This document shows positions 13,875 through 22,497 of a stretch of DNA of 30,543 nucleotides, piece after piece. The notes under the pieces were generated by a model. The model did no database searches, was not told where the DNA came from, and saw only the letters and a list, made by a program, of their open reading frames with translations. Positions within the stretch are counted from its first letter, which is position 1. Each line of letters opens with the position of its first letter. The position numbers and the translations under genes were made by a program. Source of the DNA: a virus. Location: IMG/VR virus record IMGVR_UViG_3300013108_000478, positions 1 through 30,543 of that record; one strand, written 5' to 3'.

Positions 13875-15175
13875 TAAATTTTCTTTAAATTAGGAGTTGA
13901 CAATGACGGAGTATCCATTGAAGGTAAATTCAATTTTAATTCCGTAGCAAATTCAGGTAAATTATCACTTAAAATTTTACCAACTAATTCTTTCATTTTA
14001 TCAAAACTAAATTCTGTCTTAATATAATGTCCTTGCTGTTTAGCAGGTCCAAGATATTTTTTATAATTGGTAAATACATTTTTCATTGCATCTTTAGCCT
14101 GTTTAGGATTAACTTGGAACCATTGGTATTCTTTTTTAATCCATTGATTAGCAGCACTTGGATGTACTTGTTCTAATTGTCCACCTAATACAATAGATAA
14201 TCCTGGTTCAATAAAATCCATATGACCAGACCAACCTGATACAATTAATGGTTTTTTAGATAAACAAAATTCTTGTAATGGTCTACCAAACCCTTCACCT
14301 TTAGTTAAACTAATCATAGCTTTTACTTTTTGGTGATTATATAATTCATTTACTTGTTGATCTGTAAGCCCTCCGTTTAATACATAAACATTAGGTAAAT
14401 CATCATTTTTATATTGCTTTTTAATTTTAGTAATTTTATTTACAATAGCTTCTCTACTCATATAGCTATTTCTACCAGTAGATGCTTTTAATATTAAAGC
14501 TGGTCTTTGTTTTTTATTCTTAAATGTTTGGAAGAAATAATCAACCATTAAACCTACATTTTTTCTATCATGACCCATATCACCTTGCATCCAATGTCCT
14601 ACAAACAAATAACAAAATGTTTCTTTAATAGCACTTAAATCTAAACTTACTTCACTATTTGGTAAATACTTGTATACATCTAAATTAGCACCTTCAAATA
14701 CAACTTCAATTGGCTTCTGTGTTTTTAGAACATGACCTGTAGTTCTACCTTGTTGGTCTCTTTGTTCAAAACCAATTTCAGAGAATACTTTTTTACTGTG
14801 TTTTGAAGAAACCCAATTCATATCCATTCTATTTAAACCTTCAACCCAAGTATGATCACAACCTGTACTTTCAATACCAGCTGTACAGCCAATATTATAT
14901 TTTCCTATAGGTTGAAATTCACTTGGAATAGTAATTTGCATCCAAATATCTGGTTTTTGTCCTTGAGCTACACCTTGAACTCTATGTTCATCTAAAAATT
15001 GCCAATCTTCATGATCTTTAGTAAATCCAAATGGTGTATTACCCCATCTTTGGCTTAATAATTTTACATCATATTTATCTAATTCAATAATTGCTTTAAC
15101 AATATCTCTAGATCTAGCCCCATATCCACTGTAGGTATCAAAAGGACAACTTATATAAAAACTTGGTTTTTTCAT
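13874..15175 (-). CDS. GT-B glycosyltransferase (GT4-like)
   Basis: A 433-residue GT-B fold protein. N-terminal domain: FYISCPFDTYSGYGARSRDI, the Gly-rich loop typical of GT4 enzymes. C-terminal donor domain: HDRKNVGLMVDYF (202-214), PALILKAST, and KGEGFGRPLQEFCL (292-305), the E-x7-E type nucleotide-sugar motif with EGFG, then KPLIVSGWSGHMDF. Retaining transfer of a hexose-type sugar from a nucleotide donor is expected. The tail (last 20 residues) is Ser, Thr, Pro and Leu-rich. It directly follows the other GT-B gene with no gap, so the two may act sequentially. Confidence 0.88.
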   Translation of the reverse strand: MKKPSFYISCPFDTYSGYGARSRDIVKAIIELDKYDVKLLSQRWGNTPFGFTKDHEDWQFLDEHRVQGVAQGQKPDIWMQITIPSEFQPIGKYNIGCTAGIESTGCDHTWVEGLNRMDMNWVSSKHSKKVFSEIGFEQRDQQGRTTGHVLKTQKPIEVVFEGANLDVYKYLPNSEVSLDLSAIKETFCYLFVGHWMQGDMGHDRKNVGLMVDYFFQTFKNKKQRPALILKASTGRNSYMSREAIVNKITKIKKQYKNDDLPNVYVLNGGLTDQQVNELYNHQKVKAMISLTKGEGFGRPLQEFCLSKKPLIVSGWSGHMDFIEPGLSIVLGGQLEQVHPSAANQWIKKEYQWFQVNPKQAKDAMKNVFTNYKKYLGPAKQQGHYIKTEFSFDKMKELVGKILSDNLPEFATELKLNLPSMDTPSLSTPNLKKI

Positions 15176-16627
15176 TTAATATATTAATTTATGATTTAAC
15201 ACTTTACTTTTGTCTTCAGTTGCATTTACTATTTCAAAATCTTCTCTTGGTTTCCAAACTTTGAATAATTCATCAAATGCTTCCAATACTCTTTGGCCTT
15301 GATGTTTAGCTGTGAATCCAGCTTCATCACTTATAGCCCATTCTCTACCTGCTAATCCTCTTTCATCACGTTCTTCTTTACTCATCTTGTATAATTCCAT
15401 ATACCTTTCAGCTGCATCTTCCCATCTACATCTATCATCATAGATATAAGGTGTTGGAGGTGATCCTTGAATTGATCTTGAAGTTGGATAAACTGGGAAT
15501 GCCCATTTACCATGCTTTTTATATGTACCTCTATGGTTAGAAGGTACTTCAGGTGTTGGTTCAAACCATTTACCTTCATCATCTACAAATCTCATTTGAT
15601 CTTGCATTCCACCTGTTACATTAGCAATAATAGGAGTACCTGCTAATATTGCTTCAGTAATGGTTAATCCCCAACCTTCGTTAGATGTTAATAATACTTG
15701 TGCATCTGCAATATTATATAAGTAATTTAAGTGTTTTCTATCTAATTTATTAATTGAGAACACACACGCTTTAGGATATTTTTCTTCAAACAAATATTCT
15801 CTTACTTGCTCTAGATCAGTACCATGATCAGTTACTACCTCTGTATGTAATATTAATCTACATCTATCAGCTTGTGTTCGTGGTAATTGATCTAAGAAAT
15901 GTCTAAACGCTAACATTGTATCTGGGATTTGTTTACGTCTAATATTTCTTGAATTAAAGAATAAACAAAAATCAACATCATCACCATTAAAAACACTATT
16001 TCTAAAGATTCTCATGTTTTTATAATCTTCATGATCTTTTCTAATAGGAAAGTAATGTTCATGATTTAAACCATGAGGAATGTATTTAAATACTCTATTA
16101 CTGTTATCACAATCAGCTAATACTAACTCATTAATGTTTTTAGTTTGTTTTGAAATACCCATTAATAAATCACAAGATTCATAAAATGCTTGATTATATC
16201 TTGGTGCTGGGTAATCATCCCAAATGTTAATATAAGCTATAGGACATTTTTTTCTAATATCATCTTCCATATTAAAGATGTGACCAAAATATCTTGGATC
16301 AGTGAATAACATTACAGCATCAGGTTGTTCAATATCTAATACTTGTCTAACTTCTTCTTCCTTTCCATAACCGCTAACACAGTATATTTTAACTTGAGCA
16401 TCATCAATTCCAATTTCTTTACCTGTAGCTTCTGATAGATCTACAACCTTTCCTTGATCAGGATGATTAATAGCTCCACCAATATTAACCCAGTTAAAAT
16501 GATGTGCTGTATGAACAACTATTTCTTTGGCTACTGTTGCTACACCAGAGTGTACTCTAATGTCATCACATACTAGAACAATTTTTTTCCTCTTATTAGG
16601 AGGAAGGTATTTAAAACTTTTATTCAT
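15176..16627 (-). CDS. GT-B glycosyltransferase (GT4-like)
   Basis: A 483-residue GT-B enzyme. The N-terminal domain has KIVLVCDDIRVHSGVATVA (15-33) and the C-terminal domain FFNSRNIRRKQIPDTMLAF (223-241), then VLLTSNEGWGLTITEAILAG (311-330), which is the donor-binding E-x7-E signature, and GTPIIANVTGGMQDQM. This is the first gene of the sugar island. It is preceded only by a 14-base gap after the ribbon-helix-helix gene, so that small DNA-binding protein may be co-transcribed with, or regulate, the sugar genes. Acceptor unknown. Confidence 0.9.
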   Translation of the reverse strand: MNKSFKYLPPNKRKKIVLVCDDIRVHSGVATVAKEIVVHTAHHFNWVNIGGAINHPDQGKVVDLSEATGKEIGIDDAQVKIYCVSGYGKEEEVRQVLDIEQPDAVMLFTDPRYFGHIFNMEDDIRKKCPIAYINIWDDYPAPRYNQAFYESCDLLMGISKQTKNINELVLADCDNSNRVFKYIPHGLNHEHYFPIRKDHEDYKNMRIFRNSVFNGDDVDFCLFFNSRNIRRKQIPDTMLAFRHFLDQLPRTQADRCRLILHTEVVTDHGTDLEQVREYLFEEKYPKACVFSINKLDRKHLNYLYNIADAQVLLTSNEGWGLTITEAILAGTPIIANVTGGMQDQMRFVDDEGKWFEPTPEVPSNHRGTYKKHGKWAFPVYPTSRSIQGSPPTPYIYDDRCRWEDAAERYMELYKMSKEERDERGLAGREWAISDEAGFTAKHQGQRVLEAFDELFKVWKPREDFEIVNATEDKSKVLNHKLIY

Positions 16628-16641
16628 TTGATTTTATTATT

Positions 16642-16830
16642 TTATAGTTCAATATTTGTTTGATTAGTGATTTTCTTTCTAAAATCTTCATCAGTAAGAT
16701 ACAAAAACAGACTACGATCTGCAAGTTTTTGGAACGAGAATTTTCGTCTAACACATTCTACTTTGAAGTCATTGAATAAATCACTTTGGACCTTGACACT
16801 TGTTAATGTCATTTTTTTAGGATTTGCCAT
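16642..16830 (-). CDS. Ribbon-helix-helix (Arc/CopG-like) DNA-binding protein
   Basis: A 62-residue protein: MANPKKMTLTSVKVQSDLFN then a helix FKVECVRRKFSFQKLADRSL and a short C-terminal helix. A short strand (TSVKV) followed by two helices is the ribbon-helix-helix layout of small repressors that dimerise and insert the strand pair into the DNA major groove. Its own leader contains a perfect ATAACGTTAT palindrome (16845-16854) and a GAATATTC/CATATATG pair further upstream, candidate operator sites for autoregulation. Confidence 0.7.
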   Translation of the reverse strand: MANPKKMTLTSVKVQSDLFNDFKVECVRRKFSFQKLADRSLFLYLTDEDFRKKITNQTNIEL

Positions 16831-16844
16831 AATTTTTATTTTTA

Positions 16845-16854
16845 ATAACGTTAT
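16845..16854. promoter_or_regulatory. Palindrome upstream of ribbon-helix-helix gene
   Basis: ATAACGTTAT is a perfect 10-base palindrome 14 bases upstream of the start codon, in an otherwise AT-rich leader. A second and third palindrome, CATATATG and GAATATTC, lie about 15-30 bases further upstream. Their position before a predicted DNA-binding protein makes an autoregulatory operator a reasonable guess. In AT-rich DNA short palindromes arise easily by chance. Confidence 0.3.
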
Positions 16855-16886
16855 ATTTGTCTATACATATATGAATATTCACCAAA

Positions 16887-17882
16887 CTACAAAAAATCTA
16901 AACCAGCTCCACATAATTCTAACTCTTCTTTAAATGGACAAAAACTACAAGTCCATTTTGAAGGTGTTTTTGGATATGTTTTATCTTTCATCTCTCCATC
17001 TGAATTAAAACATTCATTGATAAAATCATTTACTGCCCTTTTTGCTCGGCCTAATTTAATTTTACCACTAGGAGGGGTGAACTGTTGAACCCTATATGCT
17101 TGATGGGGTGACATTATTTTTTCATCATCCCAACTTAATACTTTTCTTTTAAGTATAAAAAATTCAACATCAATTTTATCTAAAGGTATACCATACTGTT
17201 CTGAAAAGAACTGTTTGTATAATAATAATTGAAATTGTTTATCTTCATCTTTTTTATTGTAATCGTTCCAGCCTTTAGTACTGGTTTTTATATCGATTAT
17301 TTTAAATGTATCTGAGTTTTCATTATATGTGACAACATCTAGATACCCCATGTATAATACGTTATTATACATTTTATTTGGTGCAACTATAATTGGTATT
17401 TCACAACCAACTAAATAAGTACCTTTTTTACTAAAATACCTATTTCGTTTTTTCTTAAACCAATCTAAAATAGCAACTCCATCTTCAAAAAATTCTCTCA
17501 TTTCAGCAGCATCTGAAAAATGAGAATTATTGTTCTTTTTATATTCTTTTTGGTATTCACCTATAAATTTTTCTTGGAAAAATTCTTCCATATTAATTTC
17601 TCTATCAGCAGCAGCAAATGATTTTTCATACGCTACATCAAGATACTTTTGCATCGATTCATGTATGGCTGTTCCAAATACAGTATGAATTGATGAGGTA
17701 AATCTCTTTATTTTATCCTTATATTGTAGTTTCCATCTATGAGGGCAACCCCTAAAGATAGACATCTGAGAATATGATATATTTTTCTGATATGCAAAGT
17801 TTATCTCAGAGGGTGGATTATTTCTAATCTCCTTAACAATACTTGGTATTTTTTTAGCCAAACTATTTTTTCCATTTATCAC
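16887..17882 (-). CDS. Cas4/RecB-like PD-(D/E)XK nuclease with Fe-S cysteines
   Basis: A 331-residue nuclease of the PD-(D/E)XK superfamily. The core has H74 (HESMQKYL), G179-Y-L-D182, I-I-D197-I-K199-T, and Q216 in KQFQLLLYKQF, the RecB/Cas4 active-site pattern for metal-dependent DNA cleavage. Cys46 (FRGCPHRW) and C312, C315 and C324 near the C-terminus (WTCSFCPF, LELC) match the four Cys of a 4Fe-4S cluster in Cas4 and AddB. It probably trims or resects DNA ends in phage recombination or replication; no CRISPR genes are nearby. The start codon is GTG (no ATG before Met40); it overlaps the DUF1599-like gene by 20 bases. Confidence 0.88.
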   Translation of the reverse strand: MINGKNSLAKKIPSIVKEIRNNPPSEINFAYQKNISYSQMSIFRGCPHRWKLQYKDKIKRFTSSIHTVFGTAIHESMQKYLDVAYEKSFAAADREINMEEFFQEKFIGEYQKEYKKNNNSHFSDAAEMREFFEDGVAILDWFKKKRNRYFSKKGTYLVGCEIPIIVAPNKMYNNVLYMGYLDVVTYNENSDTFKIIDIKTSTKGWNDYNKKDEDKQFQLLLYKQFFSEQYGIPLDKIDVEFFILKRKVLSWDDEKIMSPHQAYRVQQFTPPSGKIKLGRAKRAVNDFINECFNSDGEMKDKTYPKTPSKWTCSFCPFKEELELCGAGLDFL

Positions 17883-18393
17883 GGCCTACTAATAGACCGA
17901 TTATTCCATAATTAGCAATATCAATGAATGTATCTTCCATACCTTCACCTTTAACAAAATTTTTACCATTAACCAATAAATTTTTTAATCTACTTATTTT
18001 ATCAGTTAATCTAATTGCTAATCCTGTTAATGAAAATTTCTTATCATCTTCATTATTAATAATATCACCACCTAGGGCAATATTGTTTAATCCATAATCC
18101 ATATGTTTTCGAGCAAACATTTCATACATTTCTTTTTGAATTGCTTTAAATTCTCCAGATAAATCAGGATATTCTTCTTCAAAAATAGTAATAGTTTGAT
18201 TTATTTCATCGTCAATATATTCTTCGATTTTTTTCTTTGGATATTTTGAGTTCATTATTTCTCTATCGCTCATATTATTAACTTTTTCTTGTAACATTTC
18301 ATGGTACGCCTTTATTGAGTCACCCATATCTTTTTTATTTAATTCATCTTTACAAAAGTGGTTCCACCAACTTTTAGGATTGTACTTACTCAC
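17863..18393 (-). CDS. DUF1599-like all-alpha (MazG-superfamily-like) protein
   Basis: A 176-residue all-helical protein. The C-terminal half matches the DUF1599 pattern: FARKHMDYGLNNIALGG (93-109), LTGLAIRLTDKISRLKNLL (122-140) and GEGMEDTFIDIANYGIIGLLV (149-169). That family is usually placed with all-alpha NTP pyrophosphohydrolases and nucleotide-modification-associated proteins, so hydrolysis or binding of a nucleotide is the likely role. The N-terminal about 85 residues are an added helical region. The start codon is GTG, overlapping the upstream 75-codon gene by 8 bases. Confidence 0.75.
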   Translation of the reverse strand: MSKYNPKSWWNHFCKDELNKKDMGDSIKAYHEMLQEKVNNMSDREIMNSKYPKKKIEEYIDDEINQTITIFEEEYPDLSGEFKAIQKEMYEMFARKHMDYGLNNIALGGDIINNEDDKKFSLTGLAIRLTDKISRLKNLLVNGKNFVKGEGMEDTFIDIANYGIIGLLVGRDKWKK

Positions 18394-18613
18394 TAATTAC
18401 TGACTTTGTATCAAAGTATCTTTTTAACGTTGATAATCTATCATCTGCATCTACTAAGTTTGTAAGTGCTTCCTCAGCATTTTTATAAAAATCCTCAGTT
18501 GAGTGATCACCAATACCAACTGCTTTATTACCTAATAATTCAAGTGATAGTAAAGCTTTAGCTTTATCTGCTTCAGCAGATGTTTTTAACATTATATATA
18601 ATTCTCTTGTCAT
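18386..18613 (-). CDS. Hypothetical phage protein
   Basis: A 75-residue, mostly helical acidic protein (MTRELYIMLKTSAEADKAKA at the start, then LLSLELLGN and two further helices). No motif recognised. It lies between gp62 and the DUF1599-like gene with a 4-base overlap on the upstream side and an 8-base overlap on the downstream side, implying translational coupling in the clamp-loader transcript. Function unknown. Confidence 0.65.
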   Translation of the reverse strand: MTRELYIMLKTSAEADKAKALLSLELLGNKAVGIGDHSTEDFYKNAEEALTNLVDADDRLSTLKRYFDTKSVISE

Positions 18614-19023
18614 TTTAATAGCGGTTTTATTTCTTTTTTATCTAATCCAATAGACGTTAATATAAGAACAATTTCTATATCATCCAAAAAATCTAAATAT
18701 TCTCTTGCTTCTGTTTTTGAGCATTCCCAATATTTACTTAAATAATCTAATAATTGATTATTTCGTTTTTTAATATTAGATTTTATATATTTGTTCCATC
18801 TTGTGTTCTTAGGAACATATTCTTTATAAATGTTATAAATTTGTTCCTTATCTTGTGGAGGCATTTTCTGTGCCTCATTTACTAGCTCTAAATAGTCAGG
18901 ATTCATAGACATAAATCTGTGAATCATATAGCTGTTCCAGACTTCCCAATCTTTATCAGAAAAGGAGTCTGGATCAGATTTGATTGAATTTATTTGTTTA
19001 AGCCAATCAAATATATTTTTCAT
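18610..19023 (-). CDS. 62: Clamp-loader small subunit, T4 gp62-like
   Basis: A 137-residue helical protein. The N-terminus KNIFDWLKQINSIK and the segment WEVWNSYMIHRFMSMNPDYL (26-45) match the pattern of T4-type gp62 proteins of marine phages (a Phe/Trp helix, then MxxRxxSMxPDY). In T4 one gp62 joins four gp44 subunits to load the gp45 clamp onto primer ends. The location 1.2 kb from gp44 on the same transcript supports this, as T4 also keeps 62 and 44 together. The assignment rests on motif and synteny, since gp62 diverges quickly. Confidence 0.78.
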   Translation of the reverse strand: MKNIFDWLKQINSIKSDPDSFSDKDWEVWNSYMIHRFMSMNPDYLELVNEAQKMPPQDKEQIYNIYKEYVPKNTRWNKYIKSNIKKRNNQLLDYLSKYWECSKTEAREYLDFLDDIEIVLILTSIGLDKKEIKPLLK

Positions 19024-19266
19024 TTATGCTAATTCATCCTTAAGTTCATCTCTTAATTCTACTGGAACTCCTTCACCTAAAATTTTATTAGTTGTTGGAT
19101 CATAGAAAATAGGAATAGGCATAATTGCATCTGAATCTGTACCTGCTACAAATTTAGAGATTCTTCTTAAAATAACTCCTGATTTGAAAATACTTCCACC
19201 TTCAGAGTTTTTCATACCTTCAGTTGATTTTAAATCAATTTGAGGTTGTTGAATTGGTTTTTCCAT
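19024..19266 (-). CDS. Hypothetical phage protein between gp44 and gp62
   Basis: An 80-residue protein starting MEKPIQQPQIDLKSTEGMKN. Middle section KSGVILRRISKFVAGTDSDA looks like a strand-turn-helix; the last part (MPIPIFYDPTTNKILGEGV) is Pro and Ile rich. The N-terminal QxxIDLxxxxxM-type stretch could be a peptide that docks on a clamp or other replisome protein, but this is only a guess. It is 1 base from the gp62 start and 4 bases after gp44. Function unknown. Confidence 0.65.
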   Translation of the reverse strand: MEKPIQQPQIDLKSTEGMKNSEGGSIFKSGVILRRISKFVAGTDSDAIMPIPIFYDPTTNKILGEGVPVELRDELKDELA

Positions 19267-19270
19267 AGTT

Positions 19271-20182
19271 TTACTTATTATTAATTAAATTATTGATTAA
19301 ACTCATTACATTGATCTCTTTATCTATTCTAAAATTAGCTTTATATTGATGCTCATTAATTAAAATAGCCGCTGTACCTGCTTTACCAGGAAGATATTTG
19401 TCAGCATTATCATATAAAAACCTGAATGTTTCTTCAAAATCATCAACGTTTGAGTCCGCAACAATTTGTCTAATAACATTAAATTTAGGTTTATCTTTTT
19501 TTAATTCATCTAAAATAGCAGACAAATAACTAGTACTGACAAGCAAAGAATCATCTAGAGTTAACTTGTTCTTAATATTGCTCGTCTGGATAGTGTTAAG
19601 CATTTTACGTAAGTCCGGATAGAACTTATTTACAATTTTACCAATGGCAGTTGGTTCATAACTTATGCTTTCTTTATCACAAATACTAGCTAAATGTACT
19701 GCAACCTCTTTTTTAGTTGGAGGAACAACTTTAATAGTTTGACACCTTGATTGTAAAGGATCAATAACACGTTCTATATAATTACAAGTTAAAATAAATC
19801 TTGTAGTTCTAGAAAATGTTTCAATTATGTTTCTGAGCGACGCTTGCGCTTGTATCGTAAGAAAATCCGCCTCATCCAAGATAACAACCTTGAGGGGCTT
19901 AAATGATGCAACCGATGCAAAACCAGAGACTTTATCCCTAATAGTTTCGATCCCACGCTCGTCAGAAGCGTTAATATAAATGTAATCACAATCTAGGTTT
20001 TTAGTTATTAATTTGGCTAATGTTGTTTTTCCTGTACCTGCAGGACCATAGAATAGATAATTCTGAATATCATTTTGTTCTAACTGTCTAGCAATTGATT
20101 TTTTTAATTTATCATTGCCAACATAATTATCTAAAACTATTGGTCTGTACTTTTCGTTCAGTAAACTATTAGTATTCTCCAT
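19271..20182 (-). CDS. 44: Clamp-loader large subunit, T4 gp44-like AAA+ ATPase
   Basis: A 303-residue AAA+ protein of the RFC/gp44 family. Walker A is GPAGTGKTT (46-54), Walker B is VVILDEADF (99-107), sensor 1 is in TCNYIERV (132-139) and the arginine-finger SRC motif is SRCQTI (145-150). KYRPIVLDNYVGN near the start is the usual RFC box II. The family couples ATP hydrolysis to opening and loading the sliding clamp gp45. Length is close to T4 gp44 (319). Overlaps a 91-codon gene upstream by 14 bases. A short internal stretch near 19850-19960 has clearly higher GC than its surroundings. Confidence 0.93.
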   Translation of the reverse strand: MENTNSLLNEKYRPIVLDNYVGNDKLKKSIARQLEQNDIQNYLFYGPAGTGKTTLAKLITKNLDCDYIYINASDERGIETIRDKVSGFASVASFKPLKVVILDEADFLTIQAQASLRNIIETFSRTTRFILTCNYIERVIDPLQSRCQTIKVVPPTKKEVAVHLASICDKESISYEPTAIGKIVNKFYPDLRKMLNTIQTSNIKNKLTLDDSLLVSTSYLSAILDELKKDKPKFNVIRQIVADSNVDDFEETFRFLYDNADKYLPGKAGTAAILINEHQYKANFRIDKEINVMSLINNLINNK

Positions 20183-20444
20183 ATATTGAATAACGTTGTT
20201 CTTTAACTGGTTCTATTTCTTTTTCAGTAGTTGAGATAGCATATAACTCACTTTTTAATGGAGCTAATCTATATTCACCTTTAAATCCAGTTCTTACCAT
20301 ATACGCTTCAAGCGTATCAGTCAATGTCTTGTGTACAGGGCCATCTGGTTCATTGGCTACTAATCTCCATTTATCACCTGGTGGTACTCTACGAGCAATG
20401 AGAACTTTGTTCTCTATTACTTCAAATTCTATTTTATTTTTCAT
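20169..20444 (-). CDS. Hypothetical phage protein upstream of gp44
   Basis: A 91-residue, probably beta-rich protein: IEFEVIENKVLIARRVPPGD, KWRLVANEPDGP, then GEYRLAPLKSELYAIST. Strand lengths and Arg/Pro content recall small single-domain binding folds but no named family. A TATATTTAT-like box precedes the start at about 20460. It overlaps gp44 by 14 bases, so the two are translated together. Function unknown. Confidence 0.7.
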   Translation of the reverse strand: MKNKIEFEVIENKVLIARRVPPGDKWRLVANEPDGPVHKTLTDTLEAYMVRTGFKGEYRLAPLKSELYAISTTEKEIEPVKEQRYSIYGEY

Positions 20445-20479
20445 GTCTATAATATAATTAATTTATTATAAATATCCTA

Positions 20480-22135
20480 CTAACTTCCCCAAGTCTGTGC
20501 TTCATTTGCTAAATGACCTGCTGCATTATCCTGTAGTATTCTCATTTTTTCCATTGTACTTTTTTTATCTTGAGTAATAGTACACTCAGTTAATAAAACA
20601 GTACCTGCAATTGAAGCAGCATTTTCAAGTGCTGATCTTGTTACTTTAGTTGGATCAATAATACCAGCTTCTTTCATATCAACTACTTCATCTGTTTCTA
20701 TATTATATCCTGCCCAATGATCATTACCTGAATTAACTAATTTATCAGCTAATATTTGACCTTTAATTTCATCAAATCCAGCATTAGTTAATATCTGATT
20801 AAATGGTTTAGCACAAGCTTCAACTACAATTTGAGCTCCTGTTGATTTAGCTTCTAAACCTGATGAAGCGTATAGTAATGCACATCCACCTCCTGGTACA
20901 ATACCTTCTTCGATAGCAGCTTTAGTTGCATGTAATGCATCATCAACTCTATCTTTCTTCTCCTTCATTTCAGTTTCGGTATTCCCACCAACGTGTACAA
21001 TTGCTACTCCTCCCACGAATTTTGCCAATCTGTTTTGGAGTTGTTCGGTTTCGTACGGGGTTTTCGCTTTTTCGATTTGCGATTGTAACTCTTCAATACG
21101 TGCTTCAATTGATTCAATTTTTCCTTTTCCATCTACTATTGTTGTTTCTTCTTTTCCAATTGTTGCTGTTCTAGCTTCTCCAAACCATTCCCAGCTAAAT
21201 TTATCTAACTTCATACCTTTTTTCTTATCAAATACAACACCACCAGTTGTGATAGCAATATCTTCTAAGATTAAGGATCTCCTATCTCCAAAATCAGGGG
21301 CTTTTACAGCACATACACTTACTGTACCTCTCATTTTGTTAACAATTAAAGTAGCTAAAGCTTCATTATCAATATCTTCAGCAATAATCAATAATGATTT
21401 ACCTTGTGATGATACTGCTTCTAAAATAGGTAATAATTCTTTAACTGAATTTAATTTATGGTCTAAAATCAAAATTGCAGGATTTTCTAAAACACATTGC
21501 ATTGTATTATTATCAGTTACAAAATATGGGGATTTAAATCCTCTATCAAACTGCATACCTTCTACTGTTTCAAGATAAGTATCTCCTGTTTTTGATTCTT
21601 CAATATGCACTACACCTTCTAAACCTACTTTATCAATTGCCTGAGCAATTAATTTTCCAGTTTCTACATCATTGTTAGCTGATATAGTTGCAACTTGTTC
21701 TAATTGTTCCTCTCCTGATATGTCTTCTGATACATTATCTTTAAGATTTGCAATTACTTTTTTAACTGTAGCGTCAATGTCTCTTTTAATTTGAACTGCA
21801 TTTTCATTTCTTTCTAATGCATCTAATCCATTTTTAATAAACTCACGAGCTAATAGTGTTGATGTAGTTGTACCATCACCAGCTTTTTCAGCAGTTTTAA
21901 TGGCTGCTTGTTTAATTAGTAATACACCTAATTCTTCACTAGGGTCGTCTAATAAAATATTTTTAGCTACTGTAACACCATCTTTAGTTGATTGAGGTGC
22001 TTCAGCTACTCCTTTAAAAATAACAACATTTCTACCATTAGGTCCTAGAGTTGATACAACAGCATCTGCTAATTTATCAATACCTCTCATTAGGTTTACT
22101 CTGGCCTGTTTACCGTATTCAATTTTATTTTCCAT
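20480..22135 (-). CDS. groEL: Phage-encoded GroEL chaperonin
   Basis: A 551-residue group I chaperonin, similar in length to cellular GroEL (about 545). ATP site: STLGPNGRNVV (28-38) with D52 in TKDGVTVA, and AGDGTTTSTLL (85-95, D87). Intermediate domain: KKDRVDDALHATKAA with the aspartate equivalent to GroEL D398 and the VPGGGCAL loop. Apical domain: LESPx-type ILILDHKLN and VKAPDFGDRRSLIL. C-terminal VDMKEAGIIDPTKVTRSALENA is also canonical. The usual Gly-Gly-Met tail is absent; it ends EAQTWGS. A patch near 20985-21080 has higher GC and different codon choice. It starts 2 bases after groES, forming a groES-groEL pair. A full phage chaperonin could fold capsid or replisome proteins independently of the host's. 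Confidence 0.96.
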   Translation of the reverse strand: MENKIEYGKQARVNLMRGIDKLADAVVSTLGPNGRNVVIFKGVAEAPQSTKDGVTVAKNILLDDPSEELGVLLIKQAAIKTAEKAGDGTTTSTLLAREFIKNGLDALERNENAVQIKRDIDATVKKVIANLKDNVSEDISGEEQLEQVATISANNDVETGKLIAQAIDKVGLEGVVHIEESKTGDTYLETVEGMQFDRGFKSPYFVTDNNTMQCVLENPAILILDHKLNSVKELLPILEAVSSQGKSLLIIAEDIDNEALATLIVNKMRGTVSVCAVKAPDFGDRRSLILEDIAITTGGVVFDKKKGMKLDKFSWEWFGEARTATIGKEETTIVDGKGKIESIEARIEELQSQIEKAKTPYETEQLQNRLAKFVGGVAIVHVGGNTETEMKEKKDRVDDALHATKAAIEEGIVPGGGCALLYASSGLEAKSTGAQIVVEACAKPFNQILTNAGFDEIKGQILADKLVNSGNDHWAGYNIETDEVVDMKEAGIIDPTKVTRSALENAASIAGTVLLTECTITQDKKSTMEKMRILQDNAAGHLANEAQTWGS

Positions 22136-22137
22136 TT

Positions 22138-22497
22138 TTATAATTCAGTTAAATTTTGTTTATCTTCTTCTGTTAATTCAGTTTCAGCAATAGCGGCTTC
22201 TACTGATTGTTGTACTTTGGCTAGTACTTGATTTTCAGGGCCTACATAATATTCTTCACCATCAAATGGTAATTTAGTAAAACCTTGAGTAGGCAGTACT
22301 ACTAAATCCCCAACTTTTAATTGCATAGGAATTAATTCACCTGTTAGAGTATATCTACCAAATCCTACAGCTACAACTTCACCGTATTCATTTTTTTCTT
22401 TACCCATATCAGGAACAATAATATTCCCATATAATGTTTCTTCGTTTTCTATTGGTTTAACGATAACCGCGTCGAATAATGCTTCAAGCTTTTTCAT
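22138..22497 (-). CDS. groES: Phage-encoded GroES co-chaperonin
   Basis: A 119-residue co-chaperonin. The core KKLEALFDAVIVKPIENEE corresponds to the GroES first strands, followed by a mobile loop (about 18-32, ETLYGNIIVPD) that docks on GroEL, a strand GEVVAVGFGRY, the roof hairpin LTGELIPMQLKVGDLVVLP and DGEEYYVGPENQVLA. Cellular GroES is about 97 residues; here an acidic C-terminal extension of about 20 residues (EAAIAETELTEEDKQNLTEL) is added. T4 instead uses gp31 as a GroES substitute. It overlaps the upstream gene by 14 bases. Confidence 0.92.
   Translation of the reverse strand: MKKLEALFDAVIVKPIENEETLYGNIIVPDMGKEKNEYGEVVAVGFGRYTLTGELIPMQLKVGDLVVLPTQGFTKLPFDGEEYYVGPENQVLAKVQQSVEAAIAETELTEEDKQNLTEL

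Noticed and set aside
15382-15582. 66-codon minus-strand ORF inside the GT-B gene
   Set aside because: Fully internal to a gene with a complete donor-binding motif; no start context and no motif.
16887-17882. CRISPR-associated system suggested by the Cas4-like nuclease
   Set aside because: No repeat-spacer array and no cas1, cas2 or effector genes; Cas4-like nucleases are common stand-alone phage genes.
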